Source: Nectonema munidae
Lineage: Eukaryota; Nematomorpha; Nectonematoida; Nectonematidae
Direction of reading: 5' to 3'
DNA: 64,000 nucleotides
Assembly (NCBI GenBank): GCA_030549495.1
Contig: JAUIRK010000043.1
Coordinates: 62,001-126,000, forward strand
The translations under genes and the position numbers were made by a program. Each line of letters opens with the position of its first letter. The stretch's first letter is position 1. Positions 11,401 through 26,400 of this stretch are shown in pieces. The notes under the pieces are model-generated. The model saw nothing but the letters and a program-made list of their open reading frames with translations. It was not told the origin of the DNA and did not search any database.

Positions 11401-14400
11401 ACGAAAATCCATGATCATCACACATCGTATGCCTAGTTTTACATCACTTCTCTAAGCAGCTTTGATGATGTTGACATTACTTTCATTAAGATTCTAATTA
11501 CAAACTTAATTTATTGAAGAAAAAATATGGCAACAATTTTTGCATAAATAAAATTTTAAACACTAAAATTTATTGGGGGGAAGAGGGAGAGAAGCAAAAT
11601 GCGTTTTTGCCCCCTAGGAAAACATTGTGTGGAGGGAAGAGGGAAAGGGTCCCTGATGTATTGCTGCAATATTGCTAGAGAACATTTATTTTTTATTATT
11701 TGGTGTTTTGTTGTAAATGATTATTATTTACGTATGTAAAAAATTCGAGATAAACATAGTAAATTTGATGCTTGTAACAATTAAATACTTCGAGATATCC
11801 GGGTTATTCAAGATATCAGAGTTCGAGATATCCAAACTTATTTACATGTAATGTATAGGGAAAAAAGTTCGTACCATAAAAGAACTTCGAGATATCACAC
11901 GTTCGAGATATCGAAGTTTCACTGTAGTTACTTTATGATTTTTGATATCCACATCGCACCGTATAAAATTTTTATGGATGAGTACTCGTAGGCGTAATTG
12001 CACGTGCCCCCATGCTTATCCCGTGGGACTCTAGTACACACATTCCTTGGTATAATGCGGTTTTTAGGACCATGTGCTCGGACGGCGCTATAAACAGTGA
12101 GTGTTATAAAGAATTAACCAGTGCAATATCTGAATATGACAACGAGTGCTGCTTAGTCCATACATTTCGTGAAATACTTTATAGCAATATTTACATGCTT
12201 TATACTTTTGCCGCGGTATATCGCGTAGCTCTGTGTCTGTGTGATTGACGCTGTATTTTTGTAATATTTTCTTTTCTTTGTTTAGGATAGCGAGTTTTAT
12301 CTCTGTATTTATTCAGAACGCAGCCATGATACGATTCTCTTTTACCATGCTGGTGGTGTGGATGTTGGAAATGTTGACGAAAAGGTTTTGTCTCTTCTAT
12401 TTCGAAACCCTGTTAATAAGAATCCATTTCTTTTGCAATAAAGGCTTCAAAGCTTAAAGTTGGAATCAGCTGTGCAGATGACTTTCGAGTTTCACTCACA
12501 AATCAAAAAATTATTGCAGCCCTTTTGAAAAATATTCCTCCCACAAATCAAACGTATCTTTATCAATATACTTTATGCTATTTCTTATTTTATATATAAT
12601 CAATATCCTCATAATTTAAGTTTTCTTTTAAAGAATCAAAATTATTAAACTGTCAATAACGTTTTATGCCAAAAAAAATCTATTGTATATTGAATAGTGT
12701 ATGGGTATAGTAACTTAGAAATAAATATCTGCTTACCAAGAGTATCGGCCCGAAAAATATTGCAAAAACTTTGTTCAATTTATATTCTACTAGGTTATTA
12801 TATTGAAATATTTTTTCTTTGATTATGGTCCACTTTTAATTTAGTCCTATACTTTATATATGATAAATGAGAATTTTATAATCATATATTTACCTCTTTT
12901 ATTTTAATTTTGTGACATTAATCACCTCTTTTTTCTCTATTGATGGTTATGGCCTAGTTGTGTACCCTTCTGACCTAATTCTAGCAGTAATTTTAGATGA
13001 AATAGAAAAAACAGTTCTACGTCAATTTTTGTTCTTTGATGTTTCAGGGGCGTGGCTGAGGGCTTTCAGTTTATGGTGGGGCCAGGGTGTGGAACAGGTG
13101 TTGGCACAAAAGGGACTATCTGGTATCACACCTTATCAAGGGGCAAACCGAGTAATTTCCTGGGTTCCATAATTTCTTTTATTATTTATAATTTTTTTAT
13201 CCTTCTTTCCTTAGCCTCAATAAAACCTTAATTTTGCGCGTGCTAATTCTGGAGAAGTAATGGATCTTAATCCCGTTGCTCTGTATTCGTTTTTAGATTT
13301 TGAAAAGTATGCAAAATTTTTATTCTTTCCTTAAATGCAAATCGATAGTAAAAATCCATTAAATTTAAACAATCTTATAATATTTGATTTTTGATGTTCA
13401 ATAATTGCAGTATTTTTTTAAATTATTTCAGCTAAAATTATAAGAACACACCGTGATAGATCAGAAACTCACATATTTAGACACCCACCACATATATTTA
13501 CACATGAACATTGCATAGACAAAATATAGGGATTACTTCATATAAAAGTTGATTTGGGGGGGGGGGGTTGTTATTATGGCCTAGCAATCTTTAAGAGCTC
13601 TCCTTAAAACTTAGTTGTAAAGTAAACAAAGTTTCATGGAGATGCCCCACAAATACGCACGTAGGAGGTTTTATATATTAACCCATTTACGACCAATGTT
13701 CCTATTTTGGAACATAAGTAATTTCATTTTCGTCTGCTTTTTTCAATGACTTTGAATATAAATCGTCTGCGTTTTTTAGATATCGTCTGCTTTGCTTGGT
13801 CTTAAATGGGTTAATGAAAGAAAAAAATGTGTTAATATTTGTTTTGCTGATATGTTATTTAGCTTTGAAAATATACCTTTTAAATATAATTCTTTTTAAG
13901 AATTATGGCAGATTTTATAAGATCTCTGTACTCAGTTTACCTTGAACTTTTCTTTACGTACTTGGAAATTAATCCTCTCGGTAAGAATTTTTTTACGCGG
14001 TTATTTGGAATGAATTTGCAGTGGTGTCTGAACTTATTTCAACTAAATTAAACTCCTTAATCATCTAAGTTCTTCATTAACTCTCGCATGCATCCTATCC
14101 AAGCATGGGGAGTCAGAATCTTGAGTCGGCGGAGTCGGCGATTTTAAGTATTTTAAATGAAGAAAAAAAAGTTTATTTTTTGTAAGCCTAAAATAGTGCG
14201 CCTTTTTTTAATTGTAGTTGGAGTCCGAATCGGATGCCTATATTTTCACGCCGACTCAACAACCGCTTATCGACCACCGTTAATATATGTTCATTTTACT
14301 AAAATAAAATCGTCTGCATTTGTTAATGCCTTTTAATACAAATCTGTTTTATATTAGATATCGTCTGATTACACTGATCGTAAACGGATTAATATATGTC

Positions 14401-17400
14401 TTCGAGGCATCATCTCACCTTTCTTTAAAAATATGAAAATTTTGAATTAATATATTGTGTTTATCTAAAAAAAGGGTTTATTTGAAAAAAGCCTTACTTC
14501 AACTTTTTCTACTTTATTTTCTTTTCTTCGTAAAAAATATGTAACAGAAATACTTGTTAGTGTATGTAACATTTTCATAGAAATATATTCTATCAAAAAA
14601 CCTTTGTTTCCGATATTGCGTAAATTCTTTCTCTTTGATTTTTATTAAAATTACATTTGGGCAATAGGCACATTCTTCAAAAGAATTCTTTTTCAACAGA
14701 TAAGCCATATTACATTTATCTATTCATAATACATTTAAAATGATTTACGTATGTGTGAGTAAATAGGTTTATAGTTATGAATGAAGAGTTTGATCAGTTT
14801 GATAGAATTAAACCTATTAAAAAATATTTACAATTTTTGTTTTGAAAACAATCATAAACAGGCAATTTAATTATTTGACCCAATGGATCATTTTTTTAAT
14901 ATAATTTCTCGCATGATGGTGCCATAGTTTGGACTTACGTCCTCTACTTTAAAATGGCAATAAGAGTAGCTGACTATGGAATGAATAGTGTGAATTTGTG
15001 AAATTTTCTAGTTTTCTGTGAAAATGGACACAATTGAGAAAATTCCTTCCTTAAATTCAAGTGCCACTTTTCCTATTCTTGGTTCGGATACACCCATATG
15101 TTGAATTATTTTTGAAGAATATTCTTTTGTATGCATTATCAAAAGTGAAAAATTTTGTATGTAGTATTTTCGATTGATTTTATAAATAAATGTGACTATT
15201 GATTATTTCCTTCTTTATTAATTATTCTGAATTATTTCAAAAAATTTTTTTATAAGTATCTATCTCTTCTCTATTGATTGCTTTTGTTAAATCAAGGCTG
15301 ATTTTTTCATATTGATTTATCATCAAATCAATAAGCTATAGCGAACTGTGCGCGCTTTACTTGTAAATCATTACATGCCTTTGCTATTTGTTATTCACTA
15401 AAATTTGTGCTTTAAAGTTTATTTTTCAAATAGTAATAAAATCATCATCTAACTCAATTAGATATAGTAGGAATCAAACACACATTACTGAACAAATGCA
15501 TTTACAGATAAATATGTGCAAGGTAAAAGAACGTCTTTGCGCATCCTATAAAATCATAAGCTGCATTATTTTTTATATTTAGACTTTATCTTCACTCTCT
15601 GTGTTACTTTGGGTAAAGCACTAAGCGCAGATAAATCTCGTACTAAACATCACTGTCTCTTGTCTTAAAACCCTGGCTGATCATTTTGTTTAAACAATAT
15701 GGTCTTAAGACAAGGGCGGAACCATAAATTTTTTGACGAGGGCATAACAAAAATTTTAGTATTCAATAGATCAAGTTCCGTTTTCAAGAATTATGATCTC
15801 TAACAATATGTAAAAATCCAAGTGAAGAAAATAAATAATTCCAACTCTGTCAACTACAAAAATTAAACACCGACTCCAAATATTTAAACCTAACTTTCCT
15901 TCTCACAAAGAAGAATCACTTCCACATGCTTACAAAGTTTAAATGTATTTTTTTATTTTTCAAAAAAAAAAAACGACTCCTAAATTCGAAGAAACATTGG
16001 ATATAACTTCTATATAATACTTTTTTATTTATAATAGGATTTACTTTGTTTTTTAAAAAGTAATTCTAAAAATAATTCCAAAATTAACTATATAAACTGG
16101 AAATAATTTTTTAAATACATTAAACAAATCCACTGTAAGCATAGAGTAAGTGAAAATAATTTTCCTGTTTTTTGTAGAGGCTGAAGTTTGCTTTTGCGAC
16201 AAGTAACGTTCAATTTTAAATGTTTTAAAAAGTTAAATTTTTTTATATAATTTGTTAAATCTTTAATAGGGCATCCAGAGGAGTGCATATAAGTGAATTT
16301 CAGATTGTATAATATGAACGAATATAAGAATAAAAATTTATTTAAAAAAAAGATTAAATAGTAAAAATGGATTAATGATTTTCCTTTGCTTACTTCATAA
16401 CTTTTTGTTGAAATTTTTGATTCCTTTCTTTCAATAGTTTGCACGAACTCCAAGATCTACGTTCTCGACATGGCAGCTAAAATCGATACTTGTGCCGAGT
16501 ATTTATGTAAGAGTAAGTGGGGTGACATTACATTCCCTACTCCATTTGGACGCGAAGCTATGCCTGAGGTATCATTATTCTTATTTATGTAGTAAATTTT
16601 TTTAATAAAGTTTTTTTTGTTATTTATTTTTTTCATTTCGTCCTAATTTCATATTGGAGCGTAATTTATTCACCTTTTTCTTTCTACCTCTGAAGTCATT
16701 ACATTTTGATCATGTTTCCTATTTTTGTTATCCTTAAAATTCACCTTACTTTTAAAATTTGATCCATATCTTAATCAAATATTTCTACTCCAAAAGTCTT
16801 TATCAAAGACTTCATGTGAATTAGTTACTTGAAAGATGATTAGCTTTGTAACGAACGGGACTAAAAAGTGGTTGACTTTATTATATGTAATGGTTGTAGT
16901 GACAAAAGAACAGCTGTTGGCGCAAGGATTTTATGAACATGAGTGCAATAATAAATATAGTATCTAGTGATTAGACAAGAAGTTACGGAAAAAGAACAAC
17001 GAAAAAAGGGAGATATCTCAAAGAGGAATTAGATGCACATATGTTCAAAGTTTATTAATCTTTTAGAAAGTTAGAAAAGAAAGAAAGCCAGCATGAAGAT
17101 GTATTGCGTTATGAAGGATGCTATTAAACACAAGGCTTTACTCGGCATAAAAAGTTTAGTAATAAAGTAAGAAGAAAAAAAAATAATACACATTATTAAA
17201 ATCAATCATTCATAATTATTAAAGAAATCATCAAAAAAAAATTTTAAAATCATTCCAAAAAGTCATTGCTCTGTACTTCAGTGACTTCTTTGAACATAAA
17301 CTTTTTTAAAGATCTCAATGAATAATGGGTGACTTGATGCACCAAGGTTTGCCAGTTCAAAAAAATCTCGGGAATCAGAAATGCATTTATATATAAATTT

Positions 17401-20400
17401 GTATAGTTGATATAAATAACACGCCTCCCTTACTTTCAACAAATTGTTGCTCATAAAGTATCTTGCTGCATGATTCCAAAATCCCAAGTTAATAAAAACC
17501 CTTGGTCTTAATGGTATGGCCTAAGACCCATTGCTTTAGTTATAATATAGCTAACAGTTTGGTGTTTTCTGAATTTCATTTTAAAATTCACTTCTATACT
17601 GTGTAAATAAAAGATCCTCTATCTATGTAAGCTTAGTGCTTCGTATCTTTTAGTATAGTACCATAAACGCTATTTTGATAATTAAATTAATCGCAGTTAA
17701 TATCATAACTCATTAAACACATTTTATAGGAAGCGTACATTCTTGAGCTTGACTCTAAAAGTGGGGCCTCTCTCAAACTGACCATACTCAATCCAAATGG
17801 AAGAATATGGACAATGGTTGCTGGTGGGGGTGCATCAGTGATTTACAGGTAAAATAACAATTCCCTTTATACACATAAAATTCCAATATAGACCGGCGTT
17901 CATCTTAGAAAAAGCCCAAATTCTATTTTGCATTCAAAACATCACTAAATTTTGGCCTGCATTTAATGTGTGGGAACTTTTTTATTTTCATGCATTAAGC
18001 TTTAAATGTGTGCATTTCCTGTGTTCTGCATCGTCAAATGTCTTGTGTTTAAACTAGAATCGATTATAGGATTCGCTCAAATAGGCTTAACGGAGCCGCT
18101 TTCTAACTTATTCTTTTTAACTCTAATGGCCCAGTGTGTTTGTTGCTAAAACTTGTGATATATTATATTCATCGTAGGAACATAATCGAATTTCTGTTCA
18201 TACTTGTCATCTATGTCATTAGAGTTATCATTTTGGGAAATTAGGATAATTTCTTTCTTGTAAATTCACTGATATTTTAAGTCATTATGATTATGCCGAT
18301 TACCTATTAATAATTGTCAATAGAATTTCTCCGAATTACCAACTTTTTCTGTCTATGCTTATAACTATACAAGTAATTTTTTGCCGTTTTAAATTGGTAT
18401 GAATCTGATAAATCATTGCATTATTAAATTTTTAATACAAATAAAATGTGAAGATATTGTTTTAGGTAGATATCTATATATTTATTAGAGTATATAAATT
18501 AATATTTGTCCGTGGTGTCAGTAACCAATGAGCTGAATACACACAGATAAACGAATGAATTTATTTTCAAATGCTTCCATTCAACAAATCAAAAAGTCAT
18601 TATTTATTTCTATCCGAAATTTTATTACTTTATATTTGAAAAGTGATACGATATGTGAGCTTGGCGGAACATCCGAATTGGCTAACTATGGCGAATACTC
18701 TGGTGCCCCAAGTGAAGGCCAAACTTTTGAATACGCTAAAACGGTTCTTTCTTTGATGACAAAAAACATCGACCCTAGAGGTATTTTCTATTTACATGTA
18801 TTTTTCAACGCTTATTTCCAAAATGTTACATCGTTTAGTATATTTTACGACCAAACTGGCCTTGCTACTTATAATAATCTATTTTTCTAAAGTAGAGATA
18901 TGTTTAGAAAAGTTTGTTTTATTCAGGACAAGAAAAAACCGGTAGAATTGGTCTATTTATGCTTTCACATCTTTTTTCTTGAAACGAGATTTTAAATTGT
19001 AGTTCTTGTTTCTTCATCTTTATAATATTTTTATAATCTCATTAGAATATTACATAGGTTCAATAATAATATTATTTTCAAACGATCAAACATCTTTCTA
19101 TCTCTTTGCATTAGAAAACTTTTGTTAACAGTTTCGTGATAGATATAATTGCTACTGACAATAACAAGGTATATTTTAAAATATACTTTTCTTATTATTT
19201 CTTCTAGGCAAAGTTCTCATCATTGGAGGAGGTATAGCCAATTTTACAAATGTTGCCACTACCTTCAAGGGTATTTGTCGTGCATTGGAGCTACATCAGG
19301 AAAAATTGCAGCTGCACAATATAAGCGTCTATGTTAGAAGAGCTGGACCTAATTATCAAGAAGGACTCCGCATCATGAGAGAAACAGGTTCGAGAATTTT
19401 ACGTATTACAACGTAGATAAAATGCACTAAAGTAGCACTTCTGTTTGTATTTAGTCATTAATTGAAATATTTTTATATACTTCTAGAAATGTCTATTTCC
19501 CGTATTTTATCATTGTTGCGTATGCGCAACAACATCTTAAAAATTCACTATCTATAAAATGAAATTTTCAAAAAGAAATTTACATAAATAAGTTGCCAAT
19601 TTATCATCCTTTGACTTTTCAATCTAAAACAAATACTATTTATAAGCGACAAAAAAATAGAGAGCGTTGCGCAAATGCAACACTGGTACTTAATGTGAAC
19701 ATACATTCAATTTAAAAAGTTTGGTTTTAAACAAGAACAAGTTAAAATTTAAAAAATAAAAGTTTTAGTATAGTTTTGTATTAGTTGCAAACAAAAAAAC
19801 CTTCTTAGGGTATTATAATAATTTTTATTTTAAAATTTGATTTAATAAATTTTAATCATGAGAAACAATTGAATAGTAAAAAACTACTTGAATCTAAAAA
19901 GCGTTAGTAATGTCAAAAATTACTATTATGCGTTGTACAAAGAAGCTTACATCATAAAAACCACTAATGGAAAATGCTATTTTTTCGATCGAATTACAAA
20001 CTCTGTATAAAGAAATTCCATATTTTGATTATATAAATGCACAAAATTAGCAATATCTCTATCAACTTTTTTTCTTGACGAGACGCACCTTCTTTTATAC
20101 TTTTTCATTGGAAAAACACTTGTTACATTTGAGGCAACTAACGATTGCATTGTCCTTCCGTGAAACTATAGAGATTTTTGAAACCATTTCAACTTTAACA
20201 TTATAAGAACCTTTTTCTACTAATTTTTTTCTAACTTACAATTTTTTTATCGGTTTTTTCTTATAACACCAGTGAATAAAATTTTTTGTTTTGTTAGTTT
20301 GTACTTGCAATTTTCATCTATCAGACTTAAAACTACACCAGCGCTAACTCCAAACTCTTTGGTTTGAGCACCATTTTTACCTGGGTATATCTAAAAATTT

Positions 20401-23400
20401 CATAAATAACCTACGTCTGTATTTTATAACCAAATCTTATCGGTTTGTTTCACATGGCATGCTTTCATCAATATCAAATCTTTTGAAAACAGACAGTATT
20501 TTTTAAAAAAGTATTTCAAATCTTCAACAATTGGTCTTGTTTTTAAAATTTTATCATTATTTATATTTTCATACTCCTGCGTTAAGTTTGTTCGATCGGA
20601 AAAATATATGTATTTTAAAATTTCTGAAAATCTCTACAAATTGCTTGGTTGTTTGTATCGCTATCACTTTCCCAATACATACATTTTTTTCGACATTTCA
20701 CATAACCACTTAAAATTATAATGGAAAAAATACTCTCAACTCTTCAATACTTATAAAAATGATTAGAGTTTTTAAAGACCACATATGTTTTAGAAAACTT
20801 AACTATTTTTTCTAATATTATATCATTGAAAAAAAATAAATTAAATACTTGGGAAGTTGGTTCAAATGTAGTATTGAAACGTAAAGCAGGTGTATCTTCA
20901 TTCCGATGATTTTAAAGTAGTTTCAAATTCAATACTTCTTCTACCCATGATTCTACATTAGAATCATAACTTATATCGTCTTCAACATCTTAAAAAACAA
21001 TTTCTGCTTCACTTTCAAACATATTACGAGAAAAGTTTGAAACATTATTTTCCTGATCGCTTTCATCATCTGCAGAGTTTTCATCGGTTTCAAAATTTTT
21101 TGATTCATTAGCAGGAGGTGTTATATAAAGTGAATCTTATATAAGTGATTATTATTAATAATAATTAAATCAAGGGCTTCATTCAATTCAAGATTAAACC
21201 TTTTTCCATTAACTTTTAATAACTTTTGCAAATTACAATCAAGAAACTGTAAAATACTTATAAACAGTAAAAAGAATTTAACTTTCTAAAATGAATTAAC
21301 TTAACCTTCGCAGGACGGAGTGGGAGTTTTACGTCAACAGAAATTTTTGAACCCTTTTTGAATCAAAAAAAGTATATGAAAGTCACTCAAAAATATAAAT
21401 GTATTTTTCAATTATTTTGTCTAGATCACTATTTTACAAAAAAAAAGTTACAAACTATTATTATTTTTTGAAAAATCATAAAGTTTCTTCGCAGGACGGA
21501 GTGGGAGTTACGTCAACAGAAATTTTTGAACCCTTTTTTCATCAAAAAAAGTATATGAAAGTTACTAAATAGAAATGTATTTATCAATCATTTTGTCTAG
21601 ATCACCATTTTACAAAAAAAAAAGTTACAAACTATTATTATTTTTTGAAAAATTATAAAGTAAAAAAATTCAAATTTGAAAAGTGAGCTTTATTTACATT
21701 CTAAAAGTGTTCTAAAAATATTCAAGTACACGAAATTTAATTACAAGAACCACAAAGTTACACGAAACAAAATAGATATTGCGAAAAATATATCATATAA
21801 AATGTAAGAATAAGGCATGAAGTCAATAATAATTTAGACATTCTGACATTCAGGACAAATGAGTATAGTGTGATTTTTACAAATAGATCTTGAACATTTT
21901 TGACACTTTCTGGTTCCTCTCTTTCTGGGATGACAATTAGAAACAAAACAGTATCCTCTTCGGGTTGTTGTTGGAGCAATTTCAGTCGTTCTTGTGAACC
22001 CATAAAAAGAGAGAAGATTCTTAGTAATCAAGCGAGTAGATGCGTTCTCGCACCTAATTCTCATTGACTTTTCAGTTAGACTTAGCGCTAAACTTCTAAT
22101 AAAATACTTTCTACAACCTCTGGAAGTACTTGGGTACAAATCAGGCATGTTGGCTTTGACTATAATCCAACAATTACTTGCTACCATATCGAGAAAATTT
22201 GTGAAAATAGTCATAGGCCATCTTCTTGAGGCTCTGTAACAAGTAAAACTACGAACCATCCTGTTGAAAGTATCAACACCGCCTTTATAACTATTGTAGT
22301 CTACAATTGTTTCAGGCTTTTTTTTATTACCTAGTGTGTTTATCTTTGAAATATGCTGACTGGACATAATATAAACAGGCTTGAAATTTTTTTTTGCATG
22401 TTTTTCTGGAATGTATATAGTCAGCGAAGCATATTCAGTATATAAAAATTTACTTTCCATTTCTACAAGGTTTAGACCTTTCAAGTGTGCAGGACGTAAT
22501 AAATACGGAACAAACCTTCTATTACTTCTGACCGTTCCACAAATTGTCAACCTTTGAGATTTAGCCCATATACAGAGTTCATGTGTCATAAAAAACCGAT
22601 CAACATAAACTCCACAACCACTAGGTACTTTCGATTTTCCAACTAACCTTTTGACTATGTTTGCTGGTTTGAAATACTCTTTATCAGATAAACCTGTTAC
22701 ATACACTTCACTGGCCAAAACATAAAAACTTCTTGAATCATTACAGTGATAGACCTTCATCCCGTATCTTCCTGGTTTTGAAGGATCATACACTTTTATT
22801 GGAGATCTTCCCCGATACTTGACTAACTGTTCATCAATTGTTATATAATCTGTTGGGCACCAATACTTGACACAACTACTAACGATCTCATCATGTAGGT
22901 ATCTAATTTCACTCAATTTGTCTAATGGATTCCTATCTTTTTTCAAGTCAAAGCGTATGAAATAGTTTATGAATATAAACATGTCTCTGCTTATGGCAGC
23001 TTTCAAAAAAGGCTCTCCATTTTTGTCAGAAAATAAATATTTTAGATCAATTTGTTGATTTTTGGACTGCCCAATGTGAAAAATACATCCAAAATAGGCA
23101 AGCATATCTTCTATCGAAAATTTGAGAGCGCAATAACGCAAACTTTCAAAAAAAGGTTGGCTCAAACTAAAAAAATTATAATTAGAGAAAACAGAGTTAA
23201 AAAATTAAGTTACCTGTAATTTTCATCAATTTTAGCTTTAGTACACTCGTATATGTGATGTATCAGGCTTTGAGTAAAAAAAAGGGAGAATACATCTAAT
23301 GAGTTTGTCAAATTTTTTGCATCTCCTTTGGGACCAGGTGAAAATGAGGCAATATTACGAGTATTGACACCAAGACTCCTTCCACGAGTATCTCTATAAG

Positions 23401-26400
23401 GCTCCCATGAGTACTTTGTCATATCGGGAGCTATAAGATCGTCTCCTTCTCTTTCACTATCACTTTCACTACTGCTTCTACAAACCGTTTCATATTCACT
23501 CAAAGAGTAAACATCAGATGCAACGCTTTCCCCAGCAAAACTTTCAGAATCACTGTTTGTAGAACTCATAAATTGAAGAGAGTAATAATCAGAACGAAGG
23601 AACAACAATAAAATTGAAAAGAGTAGTTGAAGATAAGGTGATTTAGAAAAGATAAAATAAACAACGTTCAACTCAAGAAGATGTAAAGGATAGATTATAT
23701 GTGCAAAGACGGTAGTTTTTCAAAGATATGAAATGAATCCAAGAAATGATACAGATGAAAGTGTACTGCCTTATAAAGAATAAGCGCGGAATAATCTATG
23801 GTTCAAGGGTATTGATTACATTCAGTAACATGAACCTCACTCATATAAATAAAATTACAGAGTAAGAAGTACATCTATCATACACATAAACAATAAAGTA
23901 TGTGGTAGATACGCACAAAATCATACACATAAACAATAAAGTATGTGAAAGATACGCACAAATTGTAAATCATTTGTTATGTGTGGATAAATACTTAGAT
24001 TTCTGTGCGAAGGGATTACGAAAAATTTATAATATCTATCACAAGAGAATCATCATGACACCTAAATTTTGTGTATGTGTACAGAATACGTGCTCTTCGT
24101 CATATCCATCGAACTAGATCACATTATATAGTGTGACTTGAATGGTTTTATTTTGAACCATAGATTGTGAATATAAAATTGAATGTTAGTTCATTTTTTT
24201 ATATATATATTTGAAAAAAACTAAATATTAATCTATGATTAATATGCCTTTTTTGCATATGAAGTAGCGTTTGTTGAAATAATTTAACAAATAATATAAT
24301 AGATGAATTTAAAATTTTTTCTTAGATATGTATATCTAATAAGTGTAAACGTTATGGAAGTTCGAATGCAATTTTTATTTTTATTATAGATGACGTTAAC
24401 TAAAACAAACTCTTTTTTATTATAGATGGCGTTAATTTTAAAATAAGTTTTTTGATTTTTTTCGTATAAAAAACATGGAAACATATCAAACTGAACAAAA
24501 ACATTCTTAAAAGGACTTTGATATGCTAAAGCTTTATTAAAAAAAAGAAATATACTTTTTTTAAAAATTGGAGTAAAACTCCCATTAACCGTCCTTAGTG
24601 TTGCTCTAAAAAGTTCCGTCCTGCTAAGGTTAATGTGCAAAACACGCATTTATATATGCATGCTAAGTGACAAATGTGTCACTACGGAAACACTTCTGGT
24701 CTATGACATCAAAACACTTTTTGGCGTGCTGATAAAATTCATCTAAAAGTAAATCACTACAAACATCTGCTATATGACGTATACAACAATTATTATCTAT
24801 GTATTTATTATTATGAGAAAAATAGCTATCAAAAAACTTTTGACATATAACGTTTAAAAAGTACATTTAGTTCATTTACACACATACAGTTTGATAGAAA
24901 CACCTCACTTATGAAGATCCAAAGTATGACGACGTGCAAAACATTCATTCAGTACACATATAGTTTGGCAAAAGCATCAATAAAACAAAACAAATACATA
25001 ACTTACATCCGAAGAAAATTATATGCATTAAAACACAATGGTGAAGCTATAAACTATAGAAATCATTGCAACACTGTTTTGTTCACAGTAATCCCCAACG
25101 TTGCGATTAACAACAGTCCAAACAAATTATTATTTTGACACGGAAACATTGAACAATACGGTTTAAAGTTGGTATTTTTTGAAAAAGATTCAAATCAAAA
25201 TATAAAAATTGATTTGGAGATGAAAAATACTATTATCACTTTATTCTTAAAGAAAAAATTATCTTTTCAATGTTTGATATAACGTATTTACCGTTAAAGT
25301 TTTTATATTGTTCAGAAAAAAATAATTGAAATAAAGTAGCACAGTTATCAATTTTATTTTTAAAATATATATATTCTATGATAAAAAAACTAGATAAAGG
25401 TTAAACATTTGCGTTGCGTTTTTGCAAGAGTGGTATATTTCATTGACACTTTTTTACAACTATGTGGTAAAATGACGTTATTAAAAATAAAAATTTTGAA
25501 TTTAATAATTTGATAACAATTTAAAAAACATGTAATTTATAAAAACCACATAATAAAAAAGAAAAAGTACTTAAATAAATATAAATTCAAAGTTAAAACC
25601 ATTTTTGCTCGAATATAAATATATTTAAGCAACGCGTGTGCAAGCATAAGTTTGTTTTAGAATCTTTATATAAAGTGCTTCATGCGTTTTTTGTTGAACA
25701 GCAGATATGATTTCAAACTTGATTTTTTTGCAGTTGTTACTCTAAATTAAATGGGAACGATAAATGATTCTGCTTAGACTATATAATAATTTCAACTGTT
25801 GTAAATTTCTGGTTTCTAGTAGAACCATTTATTTTGCAAAGATAATTTTTTGTGTTTAAAATACAAAATATGATAGCACCTTCTTTTATGATTCTGCCAT
25901 GGATGATTCCTTCGATACCTTAAGTCACATCTTGTCTCCAAGTGTAAAAACAACTACAATTTCTTCAAGTAACTTTACGTTATTCATTTGAAATGTACAA
26001 TATATTATGAGAAGTCACTTTACATTCTTTTTTTTGTTTATTCACGAACTTTTTTTAATCCTTGGAATTATTGTCATGTCTAAAAATGGTTCACCATTTG
26101 AATGTGTTTATATTCTATTTCATTTCTGATCTTTCTCAGTCAACCAAAATAGAAAGTTGTCTTTATGAACATGTAATCGCTTAATCAAGGTCGAATGTAT
26201 TTAACCAAGATTAATTGGAAATAATTAAAACTATTCGTTATAGATAGGCGTTTGATTAATAGAGTTCGTGGTTAAAGCAGGTCTGTGTGCAAAAAAGGCG
26301 GCACCCCCCCCCCCCCCTTCCTGTTTTTTATAGTTGAGTTTTTGGTTGGTGAAATGTACAAACATTTCAAAAAATAAGCTCATATGAAATGAAATTATAA

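Larger units (their letters stand above)
21305..24629 (-). mobile_element. piggyBac element with apparently intact transposase
   Basis: Flanked by TTAA (21301-21304, 24630-24633). Ends CCTTCGCAGGACGGA and (inverted) CCTTAGCAGGACGGA. The left end is present twice because of a tandem duplication of about 182 bp (21305-21486 and 21487-21666). The transposase runs on the minus strand between 23569 and 21834. It sits inside the older piggyBac remnant in ACLY intron 10. About 3.3 kb in all. Confidence 0.9.

Noticed and set aside
12912-13172. 86-codon open frame, GC-richer, in ACLY intron 5
   Set aside because: No family resemblance and no partner exon; may be a fragment of an unrecognised repeat.
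18555-18890. 111-codon open frame as a separate gene
   Set aside because: Only 18644-18780 is coding, as ACLY exon 9; the rest is intron reading through both splice sites.
24284-24649. 121-codon minus-strand open frame near the right end of the piggyBac
   Set aside because: Lies in the non-coding end region between the terminal repeat and the transposase start, and has no resemblance to known accessory proteins.
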